A stretch of DNA of 17,333 nt. Source: Alphaproteobacteria bacterium (GTDB lineage Bacteria > Pseudomonadota > Alphaproteobacteria > Rhizobiales > Devosiaceae). Made by a program: the position numbers and the translations under genes. Location: contig JAADFY010000048.1 in assembly GCA_013152625.1 (NCBI GenBank), positions 1 to 17,333 of the forward strand, written 5' to 3'. The notes under the pieces are model-generated. The model searched no databases and was not told the DNA's origin. It was given only the letters and a program-made list of their open reading frames with translations. This document shows, piece by piece, positions 6,341 through 15,185 of the stretch (position 1 is its first letter; the number at the start of each line of letters is the position of its first letter).

Positions 6341-8211
6341 ATGTCAGACCGGGATTTTGAGGTCATCATAGTCGGGGGGGGGCACGCGGGCTGCGAGGCG
6401 GCGGCGGCGGCGGCGCGCCTTGGGGCGAAAACAGCACTGATTACATTGCACCTGGACAAGATCGGGGAATTGAGTTGCAACCCGGCAATTGGCGGTCTCG
6501 GCAAAGGGCATCTGGTGCGGGAAATCGATGCTCTGGACGGGCTGATGGGCCGGGTGGCCGATAAAGCGGGCATACAGTTCAAAGTCCTTAACCGGCGAAA
6601 AGGCCCCGCGGTTCGCGGCCCCAGAGCCCAGGTCGATCGGGGGATTTACCGCAACGCCATGCAGCTTGAACTGGCAGCGCAACCGGGACTTAGTCTGGTT
6701 TGCGGTGAAGTGGATGATCTTGTGTTGCGTCAAGGTAAAGCGGTCGGGGTGTGTCTGGTGGGTGGTGACGTCATTACCTGTGGCGCGGTGGTGATAACCA
6801 CGGGCACGTTTTTAGGGGGGACAATTCATATAGGCGATACACAGTTTGCGGCGGGTCGCATGGGCGAGGCGGCGGCAAACGGTCTTACAAAGCGCTTCAG
6901 ATCGATAGGCGTTGATCTTGGACGGTTAAAAACCGGCACACCGCCGCGCCTGGGCCGAAAAAGCATCGATTTTTCGGTTCTGGAACCCCAGTATGGTGAC
7001 AAGACGCCGGAACCGTTTTCGACGCTGAACGAGGGGATTACCCGACAGCAGGTCAATTGCCATATCACCCGGACCAACGAACTCACGCACCGGATCGTTG
7101 CGGCAAATCTGGAAAAATCAGCGATATACTCTGGAAAGATATCCAGCACCGGGCCGCGATACTGCCCTTCTATTGAAGACAAGATCGTTCGGTTTTCCGA
7201 CAGGTCTTCACATCAGATATTCCTGGAACCAGAAGGACTTACGAGCGAAACGATCTATCCAAACGGGCTGTCTACCTCATTGCCCGAGGCGGTACAGCTG
7301 GAGTTGGTGCGCAGTTTGCCAGGTTTGGAAAAAGCTGAAATCGTGCAACCGGGTTACGCCATTGAATATGACTATGTGGATCCTCGGTGTTTACGGGCCA
7401 CGCTGGAGGTGCAAGCGGTTGGCGGGCTTTTTCTGGCCGGGCAGATCAATGGAACCACCGGGTATGAGGAGGCGGGCGGGCAAGGGTTGCTGGCGGGTGC
7501 AAATGCGGCCCTTTCGGCCTTGGGCCGGCCCGGCTGGACCTGTCGCGTACCCAGTCGTATTTGGGGGTCATGGTCGACGATCTTGTTTCAAAGGGTGTCA
7601 CCGAGCCGTATCGGATGTTTACTTCGCGGGCGGAATTTCGTTTGTTTTTACGGGCAGATAATGCTGATCAGCGATTGACCGATATTGGCGGTGAAATCGG
7701 GTTGGTGGGACCGTCGCGGCTTTCGTCTTTCCATGGGAAAAAAGCGCGCCTGGATAAAGGGCGGGCAATGCTGGACCGGTTGGGTCTTAGTCCAAGCGCT
7801 GCTCGGGTGGCCGGGCTGACCGTCCGTCAGGACGGTGTGCGGCGCAGTGCCTTTGAACTGTTGTCCTATCGGGAAATTTCGCCACAGGATTTGCAAACGG
7901 TTTGGCCGGAACTGGCGACCATCGATAAATCCAGTATGGACCAACTGCATATTGATGCGTGCTACGCGGTTTATCTTGAACGTCAGTGGGCTGATGTGGA
8001 GGCCGTCCGCCGGGATGAACGCCGGGAGATACCAGCCGGATTGAATTACGCCAGCTTGCCCGGACTTAGCGCCGAGTTGAGGGAAAAGCTCTCGAAACAA
8101 CAACCAGCAACCATCGCCCAGGCCCAAAAAATCGAAGGCATGACCCCGGCGGCCATACTGATTGTCCTTTCGGCGTTGCGGAAAAAGACGGAACGCCGGT
8201 TGGCCGGATGA
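6341..8211 (+). pseudogene. mnmG: tRNA uridine-5-carboxymethylaminomethyl modification enzyme MnmG (GidA), frameshifted
   Basis: MnmG is the FAD-dependent partner of MnmE in wobble-uridine modification. The ATG at 6341 follows AAAGGGA at good spacing. The first frame has the FAD-binding loop VGGGHAG (11-17), NPAIGGLGKGHL, TTGTFLGG, LKTGTPPRL, CPSIEDKI and INGTTGYEEAGGQGL. It departs from the family after GRP (residue 397) and stops at 7678, giving 445 residues. Family sequence continues in the -1 frame from about 7531 (RLDLSRTQSYLGVMVDDL, then EPYRMFTSRAEFRL) to the TGA at 8209-8211. Adding one C to the CCC at 7529-7531 restores about 623 residues, the normal length. As written, the C-terminal tRNA- and MnmE-binding part is lost. 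The TGA overlaps the rsmG ATG as ATGA. Confidence 0.9.
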
Positions 8212-8873
8212 GTGCTTACACGTCCGGTGGCTCGGGACTGGATGCACTATTGAAGGAATTGCTCGGCCCACATGGGGTGGCAGCCGGCGATCATGTGCCA
8301 ATTCTGGCAGCGTTGGCGGAGTATGGCGATCTTCTTCGCCGATGGAACACAATCAAAAATCTGGTTTCACGTGAAACATTGGCCGATCTTGAGCGCCGTC
8401 ACCTCGCCGACAGCCTGCAGTTGATGGATTTTCTGGGCCCCGAAGACAGGCGGATACTGGATCTGGGCAGTGGGGCCGGGTTGCCCGGTATACCGATTGC
8501 GATAGCGGTTGGGTCCTGCCAGGTAACGCTGGTGGAAGCCAATGGTCGAAAAGCTGCTTTTTTGCGCCAGGTGGCCCGGCAACTGAACCTTGATCTTCAG
8601 GTTCAGCACTGCCGGATAGAAAAATTTGTCTGGCCCCATGGGGCCGCTCCCGAAATTCTGGTCTCCCGGGCGTTTGCCCGCCTGCCAGCGCTTTTGCTGG
8701 CCGCCGAGCGGTTCTTTGGCAGTGATACACGGGCGCTTTTTCACAAAGGCCGGGATTACGCGCAAGAAATTGCTGAATCTGGAGAAAAATGGCGCTATGA
8801 TGTTCAAATACATCGTAGCCGGGTGGCGCCGGATGCGGTAATTCTGGAAATATCGGGTCTGTCACGACGGTGA
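8208..8873 (+). CDS. rsmG: 16S rRNA (guanine527-N7)-methyltransferase RsmG (GidB)
   Basis: RsmG methylates N7 of G527 in 16S rRNA using S-adenosylmethionine. In many bacteria its loss gives low-level streptomycin resistance. The 221-residue product shows the family N-terminal block LLRRWNTIKNLVSRETL (about 42-58), RRHLADSLQL, the SAM-binding motif DLGSGAGLPG (85-94), the acidic end of the next strand (VTLVEANGRKAAFL) and VSRAFARLP. Start and stop are unambiguous: the ATG overlaps the mnmG TGA and the TGA at 8871-8873 lies 31 bp before parA. Codons 53-57 (VSRET) are encoded by a near-perfect parS palindrome. Confidence 0.95.
   Translation: MSAYTSGGSGLDALLKELLGPHGVAAGDHVPILAALAEYGDLLRRWNTIKNLVSRETLADLERRHLADSLQLMDFLGPEDRRILDLGSGAGLPGIPIAIAVGSCQVTLVEANGRKAAFLRQVARQLNLDLQVQHCRIEKFVWPHGAAPEILVSRAFARLPALLLAAERFFGSDTRALFHKGRDYAQEIAESGEKWRYDVQIHRSRVAPDAVILEISGLSRR
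8363..8378. other. parS: parS site inside rsmG
   Basis: GGTTTCACGTGAAACA matches parS consensus TGTTTCACGTGAAACA at 15 of 16 positions, and its inner 14 bases are a perfect palindrome. It lies in frame inside rsmG, coding V-S-R-E-T, about 530 bp upstream of parA. ParB-family proteins bind this sequence and spread from it to segregate the origin. Confidence 0.88.
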
Positions 8874-8892
8874 TATGTGCTGACCGGTTTGC

Positions 8893-8897
8893 GGGAG
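8893..8897 (+). promoter_or_regulatory. parA ribosome-binding site
   Basis: GGGAG lies seven bases before ATG 8905 and fixes the short-form ParA start (METRVLTLANQKGG). Confidence 0.6.
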
Positions 8898-8904
8898 CTC
8901 ACAC

Positions 8905-9705
8905 ATGGAAACGCGCGTCCTTACTCTGGCCAATCAAAAGGGCGGAGTGGGAAAAACCACCACCGCCATAAATCTGGCGACCGCACTGGCCGCTGTCGGT
9001 GAACGGGTTCTTATCGTTGATATCGACCCCCAGGGGAATGCCAGCACCGGTCTGGGTATCGAGAGGGAGGCACGAAAATACTCTACATTTGAGTTGCTTA
9101 CCGGGGAACGCCGCCTAAGTGAATGCGTGGTGGAAACCGGCGTGCCGCAAGTGGCGATCGTGCCCTCAACTCAGGATCTTCTGGGTCTGGAGCCGGCGAT
9201 CAGCGCTGACGCCGACAGGGCGTTCAGATTGCGGTCAGCACTGGAGCATGTCGGTGAAGTTGTGCTCGAAGGCGGGCCGGTCAGTTACGTTTTGGTGGAC
9301 TGCCCACCATCGCTCAATCTGCTCACGATCAATGCGCTGTGTGCCGCCGATGCGGTTCTGGTGCCCATGCAGTGCGAGTTTTTCGCCCTGGAGGGATTAA
9401 GTCAACTTCTCGGGACCATTGAGCAAATCCGGACGAGCCTTAATCCCCGCCTCTATATTCAGGGGGTGGTGATGACGATGTTTGATGGACGAAATAATCT
9501 CGCGCAGCAGGTTTTGAATGATGTGCGCGCTCATATGGGCGACCTGGTTTATGATACCGTCATTCCGCGAAATGTTCGTTTGTCCGAAGCGCCCTCTTAT
9601 GGCAAGCCGGCGCTGTTGTACGATCTGAAGTGTGCTGGCAGCCAGGCCTATTTGCGGCTGGCCAGCGAAGTGATTCGCCGGGAGCAGAGATTGCGGGCAG
9701 CATAG
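8905..9705 (+). CDS. parA: Chromosome partitioning ATPase ParA (Soj type)
   Basis: ParA is a Walker-type ATPase that binds DNA nonspecifically as an ATP dimer and drives movement of the ParB-parS complex. The 266-residue protein begins almost directly at the deviant Walker A KGGVGKTT (12-19), so it is the short chromosomal Soj class without an N-terminal helix-turn-helix. It also has VDIDPQGNASTGLG (Walker A' region), VLVDCPPSLNLLT (Walker B), VLVPMQCEFFALEGLSQL and the C-terminal VIPRNVRLSEAPSYGKPALLYD. parB starts 82 bp downstream in an AT-rich gap, wider than many parAB pairs, which could hold its own promoter. Confidence 0.96.
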   Translation: METRVLTLANQKGGVGKTTTAINLATALAAVGERVLIVDIDPQGNASTGLGIEREARKYSTFELLTGERRLSECVVETGVPQVAIVPSTQDLLGLEPAISADADRAFRLRSALEHVGEVVLEGGPVSYVLVDCPPSLNLLTINALCAADAVLVPMQCEFFALEGLSQLLGTIEQIRTSLNPRLYIQGVVMTMFDGRNNLAQQVLNDVRAHMGDLVYDTVIPRNVRLSEAPSYGKPALLYDLKCAGSQAYLRLASEVIRREQRLRAA

Positions 9706-9777
9706 TCGGGTAACATATTGATATTACGTTATTTAACACGCATCTGGGTAAATTGACCATGCGAAGGTGTGCGGTGT

Positions 9778-9781
9778 GGAG
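9778..9781 (+). promoter_or_regulatory. parB ribosome-binding site (decides the start)
   Basis: GGAG lies six bases before ATG 9788. It supports the start that encodes MSENASGNKRLGRGLAALIG, which is not in the frame of the rest of ParB. Confidence 0.55.
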
Positions 9782-9787
9782 AACAAA

Positions 9788-10674
9788 ATGAGCGAAAACG
9801 CTTCTGGCAACAAGCGGCTCGGTCGTGGACTGGCGGCGCTGATCGGCGATCTGGCGCCCATGGACGCGCCAAGAGAAGAGTAACCGATAGCGCTGGCATC
9901 AAACGCTTGCCGCTGGAGTTCATCCGGGCCAATCCCAACAACCCGCGGCGGGATTTTGGCGCCGAAGAACTGGGCGAGCTGGCCGCTTCGATCACCGAAC
10001 AGGGCCTGATGCAGCCTCTTCTGGTGCGCCCGGTGGCCGGGGAGCCGGACAGGTTTGAGCTGATTGCGGGCGAACGGCGCTGGCGGGCGGCGCAAATGGC
10101 GGGGTTGCATGAGGCACCGGTTCTTGTTCGCGATGTGGATGACCGGGAGGCTCTGGCGCTGGCGATTGTGGAAAATGTGCAGCGTTCCGATTTGAACATC
10201 CTGGAGGAAGCAAGCGGGTATGCTCAGCTGATCGAACAATTTGGGTATGCCCAGGTCGAATTGGCCAAGGTGATCGGCAAGAGCCGCAGTCATGTGGCAA
10301 ATACCATGCGATTGACAAAATTGCCTTCGGGTGTGCGCGACATGCTGGCCCAGGGGGAGCTGACGGCGGGGCATGCGCGGACGCTGATTACGGCTGAAAA
10401 TCCCGAAGAACTGGCCCGGCATATTGTCGCCGGCGGTCTTAGTGTGCGTGATGCAGAAGAATTGCAGAAAAAGGCGGCAAAACCGGTCAATGATACGGCG
10501 CGAAAACGACGGGTAAAAAGCCCTGACACGTTGGCGTTGGAGAAGATGATTTCAGATGGACTGGGATTGCGGGTAAACATCGATCACGGGGAGCGGGGCG
10601 GTAAAATTGCCATTAAATACCGGACGCTGGATCAATTGGACCTGATCTGCCAGCGATTGCAAAAGCGCGGCTAG
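9788..10674 (+). pseudogene. parB: Chromosome partitioning protein ParB, frameshifted near the N-terminus
   Basis: ParB binds parS, switches with CTP into a sliding clamp and stimulates ParA. The ATG at 9788, preceded by GGAG, encodes KRLGRGLAALIGDL, the conserved ParA-activating N-terminus. That frame ends at TAA 9881-9883 after 31 codons. The body lies in the -1 frame from about 9880 (VTDSAGIKRLPLEFIRANPNNPRRDF). It has the CTP-binding GERRWRAAQ, the IVENVQR block, the helix-turn-helix around KSRSHVANTMRLTKLP and a C-terminal dimerisation region. One added base near 9871-9880 restores about 295 residues, normal for the family. Translation from ATG 9769, which is in frame with the body, could give ParB with a scrambled N-terminus. 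The TAG at 10672-10674 runs into a palindromic repeat. Confidence 0.88.
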
Positions 10675-10776
10675 AGCGTTTTCAGGATAAGTGGATCCGG
10701 TTATCCTGTTCGAAAACGCGACAATACAACAACTTAGAGCACGTTCAATGATTCAGATTAAAATGAACGTGCTCTA
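10672..10776. repeat. Two-hairpin palindromic intergenic element, probable bidirectional terminator
   Basis: Hairpin 1 pairs GCGTTTTC (10676-10683) with GAAAACGC (10712-10719) and, inside it, AGGATAA (10684-10690) with TTATCCT (10701-10707). Hairpin 2 is a perfect 13-bp stem, TAGAGCACGTTCA (10735-10747) with TGAACGTGCTCTA (10764-10776), and a 16-nt loop. Both halves start with TAGAGC and a linker of about 15 bp joins them. The layout resembles dispersed palindromic elements I recall from Hyphomicrobiales genomes. It begins at the parB stop codon and lies between convergent parB and holA, so its transcripts could act as terminators in both directions. Confidence 0.8.
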
Positions 10777-10884
10777 GGGGCTCGAAATTTCGCCGGGTTA
10801 TGGCATATGGCAACGGGTTACCAAAAACCCCTGATCTGTGCATCCTTGCAATTGAAACGACAGGCCCGGGATTGTTGTTCCCGA

Positions 10885-11931
10885 TCAAACCCTTGCAGCG
10901 GTGAAGGCGATCGACAATAATGCCTGACGGGCCAGCATGGGCGCCAGATCAGGGTTTTTCCGGGTCGTAAGAATAACCTGATGCAGACGGGTACAGGTGG
11001 TCGCCAGGCGCTGGTCGTTCAGCGACCGGATTTGCGAACCAAGGTCGTTGGCACGGGAAAAATGAGACCGCGCCTTTTTCAATATGGCCTCGGGGGCGGC
11101 GCCATTATCGAATTCAGCCCGCATGAGCCGCAGCGAAGAAAAATGAACAAGGGCAGCCCCTAAAATGGCCGCCGGGGCGATACCGGCGTCCAGAGCTAGT
11201 GAAAAGGCGGTGTCAAAACGGGCGGTATGGCCGGTGCCCGTCGCATCCAGAATGGCATCAAGGGCAATCGCGGCATTGTCCCCACAAAGGGCGAGAACAT
11301 CGGCGCGGGATATGTGCCTGCTGGTGGCGGCATAAAGGGTCAGTTTTTCCAGTTCCCCAAGGGTGACGCCGCGGTCATTGCCCAAAATATCGCGCAAGGT
11401 CATAACCGCGTCTGGATCGATCTTTATTTCCGCAGCGCTGAATGTTGTTGTGATCAATTCGCTTAGTGAGCGGTCATTGTCGGGATAACAGGCCATGACC
11501 CGGGCGTTATTTACCGCCTCAAGATTGCGGCGCAGGGCGTCCCGGGGGGTAAGGGCGCCCCCTTCGACCACCAGCATACTGGCGGTGCCTTCCTCGGCCA
11601 GACGCGCCAAAACCACCGCCGCCTTGTTGGTGGCGCCGCGCAGGTGCACGGCCCGGGTGCCGCCAAACAAAGACATTGTATTGGCCTCAATGGCAATTCG
11701 GGCCGGGTCGGCCTCCAGATCGGAAAAATGAATACTGGTAATCTGATCGCTGGTTGCTGATTCGCCGGAGGCAAGTGTTCTGGAGGTAGGTGATCCGGCC
11801 ACAACCGATAACAAGCGCTTGGCCGTGTGGCGGACCAGACCGGCGTCGGGCCCGTAAATCAGCACCACGCCGGTTGAAATGTCTGGTCGATGTAGAAAAT
11901 TCTCAATGGCGCGGCCCCGAAGGACCGTCAC
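10885..11931 (-). CDS. holA: DNA polymerase III subunit delta
   Basis: HolA is the delta subunit of the clamp loader and opens the beta sliding clamp. The 348-residue product matches the alphaproteobacterial form: N-terminal RGRAIENFL, GVVLIYGPDAGLVRH in the position of the ATPase-like P-loop (not a full Walker A, as expected for delta), SLFGGTRAVHLRG, then GNDRGVTLGELEKLTLYA and CGDNAAIALDAILDA, and a helical C-terminal domain. The start is GTG 11931-11929, which overlaps the lptE TGA as GTGA, so the pair is probably translationally coupled. It is transcribed leftward, opposite to the fork direction predicted from the proposed origin. The three genes leuS, lptE and holA form one operon. Confidence 0.92.
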   Translation of the reverse strand: MTVLRGRAIENFLHRPDISTGVVLIYGPDAGLVRHTAKRLLSVVAGSPTSRTLASGESATSDQITSIHFSDLEADPARIAIEANTMSLFGGTRAVHLRGATNKAAVVLARLAEEGTASMLVVEGGALTPRDALRRNLEAVNNARVMACYPDNDRSLSELITTTFSAAEIKIDPDAVMTLRDILGNDRGVTLGELEKLTLYAATSRHISRADVLALCGDNAAIALDAILDATGTGHTARFDTAFSLALDAGIAPAAILGAALVHFSSLRLMRAEFDNGAAPEAILKKARSHFSRANDLGSQIRSLNDQRLATTCTRLHQVILTTRKNPDLAPMLARQALLSIAFTAARV

Positions 11932-12431
11932 CGGGCGGCGCCGGACAGATACAAAAGCAAACGGGCGCGAATGATGTCCGCCAGGCGACGGGCCGCCCGT
12001 TCGGTGGCATCCGCCTGGGCGCGTTCATTGGCCAGCCCCTGGGGCCCGGTGGTGAAACTGGCGCTGGCGGTGCGGGTTTCGGAGAGGATCGGTTTTTCGG
12101 GGGCTGCAGGGTCGGTCAAGGAATATTGCGCCGTCAAGGTCAGGGTTTTCGGCTTGGCAGGATTGGTGGTGGCGATCACCGAAACCAGTTCCACATTTGA
12201 CTCTATGGAAATGGCAAAAACCGGCGCACCGATCCCATTGGCGCCAAGGGCGGTTTTAAGTTCGCGAATAACCACCTGCTCGGCCCGGGTGGTGGGATCG
12301 GCAAAGCTGATGGCATTGCGAAAGGCCCCCGTTGCGGCCCCATCCTGATAAAGCGGGGTCAGCCCGGTACAGGCTGCAAGGGTCAGCACGGCGGCCAGGG
12401 CGATACCAATACGGGCGTTACGCAACCACAT
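11928..12431 (-). CDS. lptE: LPS-assembly lipoprotein LptE
   Basis: LptE is the outer-membrane lipoprotein that plugs and assembles the LptD LPS translocon. From ATG 12431-12429 the product is 167 residues. It opens with MWLRNARIG, a hydrophobic segment, and the lipobox LAAC (18-21), with C21 as the lipidated cysteine, followed by TGLTPLYQ, the usual LptE beginning. Later segments (VIRELKTALGANG, LTAQYSLTD, ANERAQADATERAARRLAD) fit the family. A longer open frame to 12593 exists, but its first 54 residues are out-of-frame leuS coding sequence and the signal peptide marks the true start. The ATG lies inside the end of leuS (14-bp overlap), and the TGA overlaps the holA GTG. Confidence 0.88.
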   Translation of the reverse strand: MWLRNARIGIALAAVLTLAACTGLTPLYQDGAATGAFRNAISFADPTTRAEQVVIRELKTALGANGIGAPVFAISIESNVELVSVIATTNPAKPKTLTLTAQYSLTDPAAPEKPILSETRTASASFTTGPQGLANERAQADATERAARRLADIIRARLLLYLSGAAR

Positions 12432-15042
12432 TGACGATCCTTTGGGGTATGATGATGATCTTTTTCGGCGGTTTACCGTCAAGGATGCGCTGAACCGTCT
12501 CCAGAGACAAGGCCGCCCGTTCGATTTCGCCCGAGGGTGCCCCCGATGCAACTTCGATCTGGCCGCGCCGCTTGCCATTGACCTGAACGGCAAGGATCAC
12601 ATTGGCCTGCACAAGCATCGCGGGATCAACTTCCGGCCAGGGCGCCAGGGCGAGCATGCCCGGGTTGCCCATGGATTGCCAGCATTCCTCGGCCAGATGG
12701 GGCATCATCAGCCCGATCATCTGAACCAGAAACCGACTGGACTGGTCCAGGGACTTTTGCCCGGCCAGATCGGTGCCCCCGGCTTTTTGTGCGTCCTGTT
12801 GCGCCTTGGATATGACGTTGGCCAGTTCGTAAATGTGGGCGACAGCCACATTAAACCGCAACTGCTCAATGGCGGTGGACACCTGATCGAGGGTTTTATG
12901 GGCGGCGCGGTCAAGGGTGAGGGTCTCAAAAGACGGGCGATCGGATTTCGCCGGGGTAGCACACAGGGTCTTTGTGTGATGGACCAGCCGCCAGACCCGC
13001 TGCATGAACCGCCAGGCGCCGTCTATGCCGGCGGCGCTCCATTCAATGTCCCGTTCGGGGGGAGAATCGGACAACATGAACCAGCGGGCCGTGTCGGCGC
13101 CGTAAGTGGCCAGAATTTCATCAGGATCGACGCCGTTGCGCTTTGACTTGGAAATTTTCTCGATTGAGCCGATGGTGACGGGCTGGCCGGTTTTTGCTTC
13201 AAATGCAAGGCGTTGGCCGTCGATGGTTTCCAATCGCACCTCTTCAGGTGACAAATAGACCCCGGTTGCATCGCGATAGGTCTCATGGGTGACCATGCCC
13301 TGGGTAAACATGCCCTTGAACGGCTCGGCCACATCGAGATGGCCGGTGATCTGCATGGCTCGGGCGAAAAAACGCGAATAAAGCAGGTGCAAAATGGCGT
13401 GCTCGATGCCGCCGATGTACTGATCGACAGGCAGCCAGGCGGCGGCGGCGGCCCGGTCGGTGGGGGTTTTGGCATCGGGGGCTGTAAAGCGGGCAAAATA
13501 CCATGAACTATCCACAAACGTGTCCATGGTGTCTGTTTCCCGGCGGGCCGGGGCGCTGCAATCGGGGCAATCGACGTTGCGAAACCCGTCATGGCGATCC
13601 AGGGGATTGCCGGGCCGGTCGAATGTTACATCGTCGGGCAGTTTTACCGGAAGATCGGCTACGGGCACCGGCACCTCGCCGCAATTGTCGCAGTAAATAA
13701 TCGGGATCGGGCAGCCCCAGTAGCGCTGGCGGGAAATGCCCCAGTCGCGCAGGCGGTAATTGGTGCGGCGCTCACCCTGGATATGGCCGTTGACGGTTCT
13801 GGCGGACAACCGGGTGCCAACTTCCTCAAAAGCGGCCTTCGGAGACAGGCCATCCAGAAACCGTGAATTTATCATGGTGCCGTCGCCGGTATGGGCCAAA
13901 TTGCCAACCGAAAAGCCCTTTGAGGCGGTATTGGGGGGCAGGACGACGGGAACAACGGGCAGACCATATTTGCGGGCGAATTCCAGGTCGCGCTGATCAC
14001 CGGAGGGGCAGCCGAAAATCGCGCCGGTGCCATATTCCATGAGAACAAAATTGGCCACATAAACCGGTAATTCCCAATCATCGTCAAAGGGATGTTTGAC
14101 GCGAATGCCGGTGTCCATGCCCAGCTTTGGCGCGGTGTCCAGGGCGGCGGCCGAGGTGCCGGCCCGCTGACATTGAGAAATGAACTCGACCAGCTCGGGG
14201 CGCTCTTTTGCGGCTGCCGTGGCCAGGGGATGATCGGGGGCGACGGCCATGAACGAAGCGCCAAACAATGTATCGGGCCGGGTTGTATAGACCTCGAGTT
14301 CGGCCATGGCATGGGGCGCGGTTTCGGCGGTGAATTCAAACCGGATCGCCATGCCCTCGGACCGGCCGATCCAGTTGCGCTGCATTAGCCGCACCTTTTC
14401 AGGCCAGCCGGTCAGCTCATCGAGGCTTTTGTCGAGATCGGCGGCAAAATCGGTGATCTTGAAAAACCACTGGGTGAGCTGTTTTTGCTCCACTTCGGCC
14501 CCGGAACGCCAGCCGCGTCCATTTATGACCTGCTCATTGGCCAGAACCGTCTGATCGACCGGGTCCCAGTTGACTTTTGATTTATTTCGCGCCACCAGCC
14601 CGGCTTTGTAAAAATCAAGAAACAGATGCTGCTGGTGGCGGTAGTATTGTGGGTCGCAGGTGGCAAATTCCCGGTCCCAGTCCAGGGAAAGGCCCATGGT
14701 CTTAAGCTGGGTGCGCATGGCGGCGATGTTGGCGTAGGTCCAGTCGCGGGGATGGACCTTGTTTTTCATGGCTGCATTTTCCGCCGGCATGCCAAACGCG
14801 TCCCAACCCATGGGATGGAGCACGTTTTTGCCCCGGGCCCGCCAGTATCTGGCCACCACATCGCCCATGGCATAATTGCGCACGTGGCCCATATGGATGC
14901 GCCCGGAAGGATAGGGAAACATTTCGAGCACGTAATATTTCTCACGGGGATCATCGTTGGCGGTGGCAAAACATGCCGCCTCAGCCCAGCGTGATTGCCA
15001 GCGGGGTTCGGATTCCCGGGGGTTGTAACGTTCGGTGGTCAT
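12418..15042 (-). CDS. leuS: Leucyl-tRNA synthetase
   Basis: LeuS charges tRNA-Leu with leucine and edits mischarged products. The 874-residue protein is full length. It has the class I HIGH motif as HMGH (50-53) within PYPSGRIHMGHVRNY, the CP1 editing domain with the threonine-rich TTRPDTLFGASF, a cysteine-bearing segment CDNCGEVPVP followed by CPDC that fits a zinc-binding insertion, WYFARFTAPD, GGIEHAILHLLYSRFF, and the KMSKS motif as KISKS (629-633). The start is ATG 15042-15040, with only a weak purine stretch upstream. yggS is divergent, 143 bp away, so promoters for both probably lie in that gap. The TAA stop lies inside the lptE start region. Confidence 0.97.
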   Translation of the reverse strand: MTTERYNPRESEPRWQSRWAEAACFATANDDPREKYYVLEMFPYPSGRIHMGHVRNYAMGDVVARYWRARGKNVLHPMGWDAFGMPAENAAMKNKVHPRDWTYANIAAMRTQLKTMGLSLDWDREFATCDPQYYRHQQHLFLDFYKAGLVARNKSKVNWDPVDQTVLANEQVINGRGWRSGAEVEQKQLTQWFFKITDFAADLDKSLDELTGWPEKVRLMQRNWIGRSEGMAIRFEFTAETAPHAMAELEVYTTRPDTLFGASFMAVAPDHPLATAAAKERPELVEFISQCQRAGTSAAALDTAPKLGMDTGIRVKHPFDDDWELPVYVANFVLMEYGTGAIFGCPSGDQRDLEFARKYGLPVVPVVLPPNTASKGFSVGNLAHTGDGTMINSRFLDGLSPKAAFEEVGTRLSARTVNGHIQGERRTNYRLRDWGISRQRYWGCPIPIIYCDNCGEVPVPVADLPVKLPDDVTFDRPGNPLDRHDGFRNVDCPDCSAPARRETDTMDTFVDSSWYFARFTAPDAKTPTDRAAAAAWLPVDQYIGGIEHAILHLLYSRFFARAMQITGHLDVAEPFKGMFTQGMVTHETYRDATGVYLSPEEVRLETIDGQRLAFEAKTGQPVTIGSIEKISKSKRNGVDPDEILATYGADTARWFMLSDSPPERDIEWSAAGIDGAWRFMQRVWRLVHHTKTLCATPAKSDRPSFETLTLDRAAHKTLDQVSTAIEQLRFNVAVAHIYELANVISKAQQDAQKAGGTDLAGQKSLDQSSRFLVQMIGLMMPHLAEECWQSMGNPGMLALAPWPEVDPAMLVQANVILAVQVNGKRRGQIEVASGAPSGEIERAALSLETVQRILDGKPPKKIIIIPQRIVNVVA

Positions 15043-15185
15043 TTTTTAAGGGTCGCGATCACTTGCTTTGGGCCGGTACAGGTGGAATAGGGGACCATCA
15101 CCACAAAAAGGTGCGCCTGGTCAACCAGATCGGATCATGGGCAGGCCGAATTTGCGGGCCAATCAGGGGAGCGACGCCAGGCGCC

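Noticed and set aside
7523..7537. Programmed frameshifting in mnmG at the CCC run
   Set aside because: A CGG-CCC-GGC context is not a known slippery site, and neighbouring genes also carry simple indels.
7648..8352. A 234-codon open frame on the - strand opposite mnmG and rsmG
   Set aside because: It crosses the end of mnmG and the start of rsmG, both recognisable on the + strand, and its product resembles nothing.
9865..9885. Programmed -1 frameshifting in parB
   Set aside because: AAGAGAAGAGTAA has no X-XXY-YYZ slippery heptamer and no evident downstream stimulatory hairpin, and parB is not known for frameshifting. A lost base is simpler.
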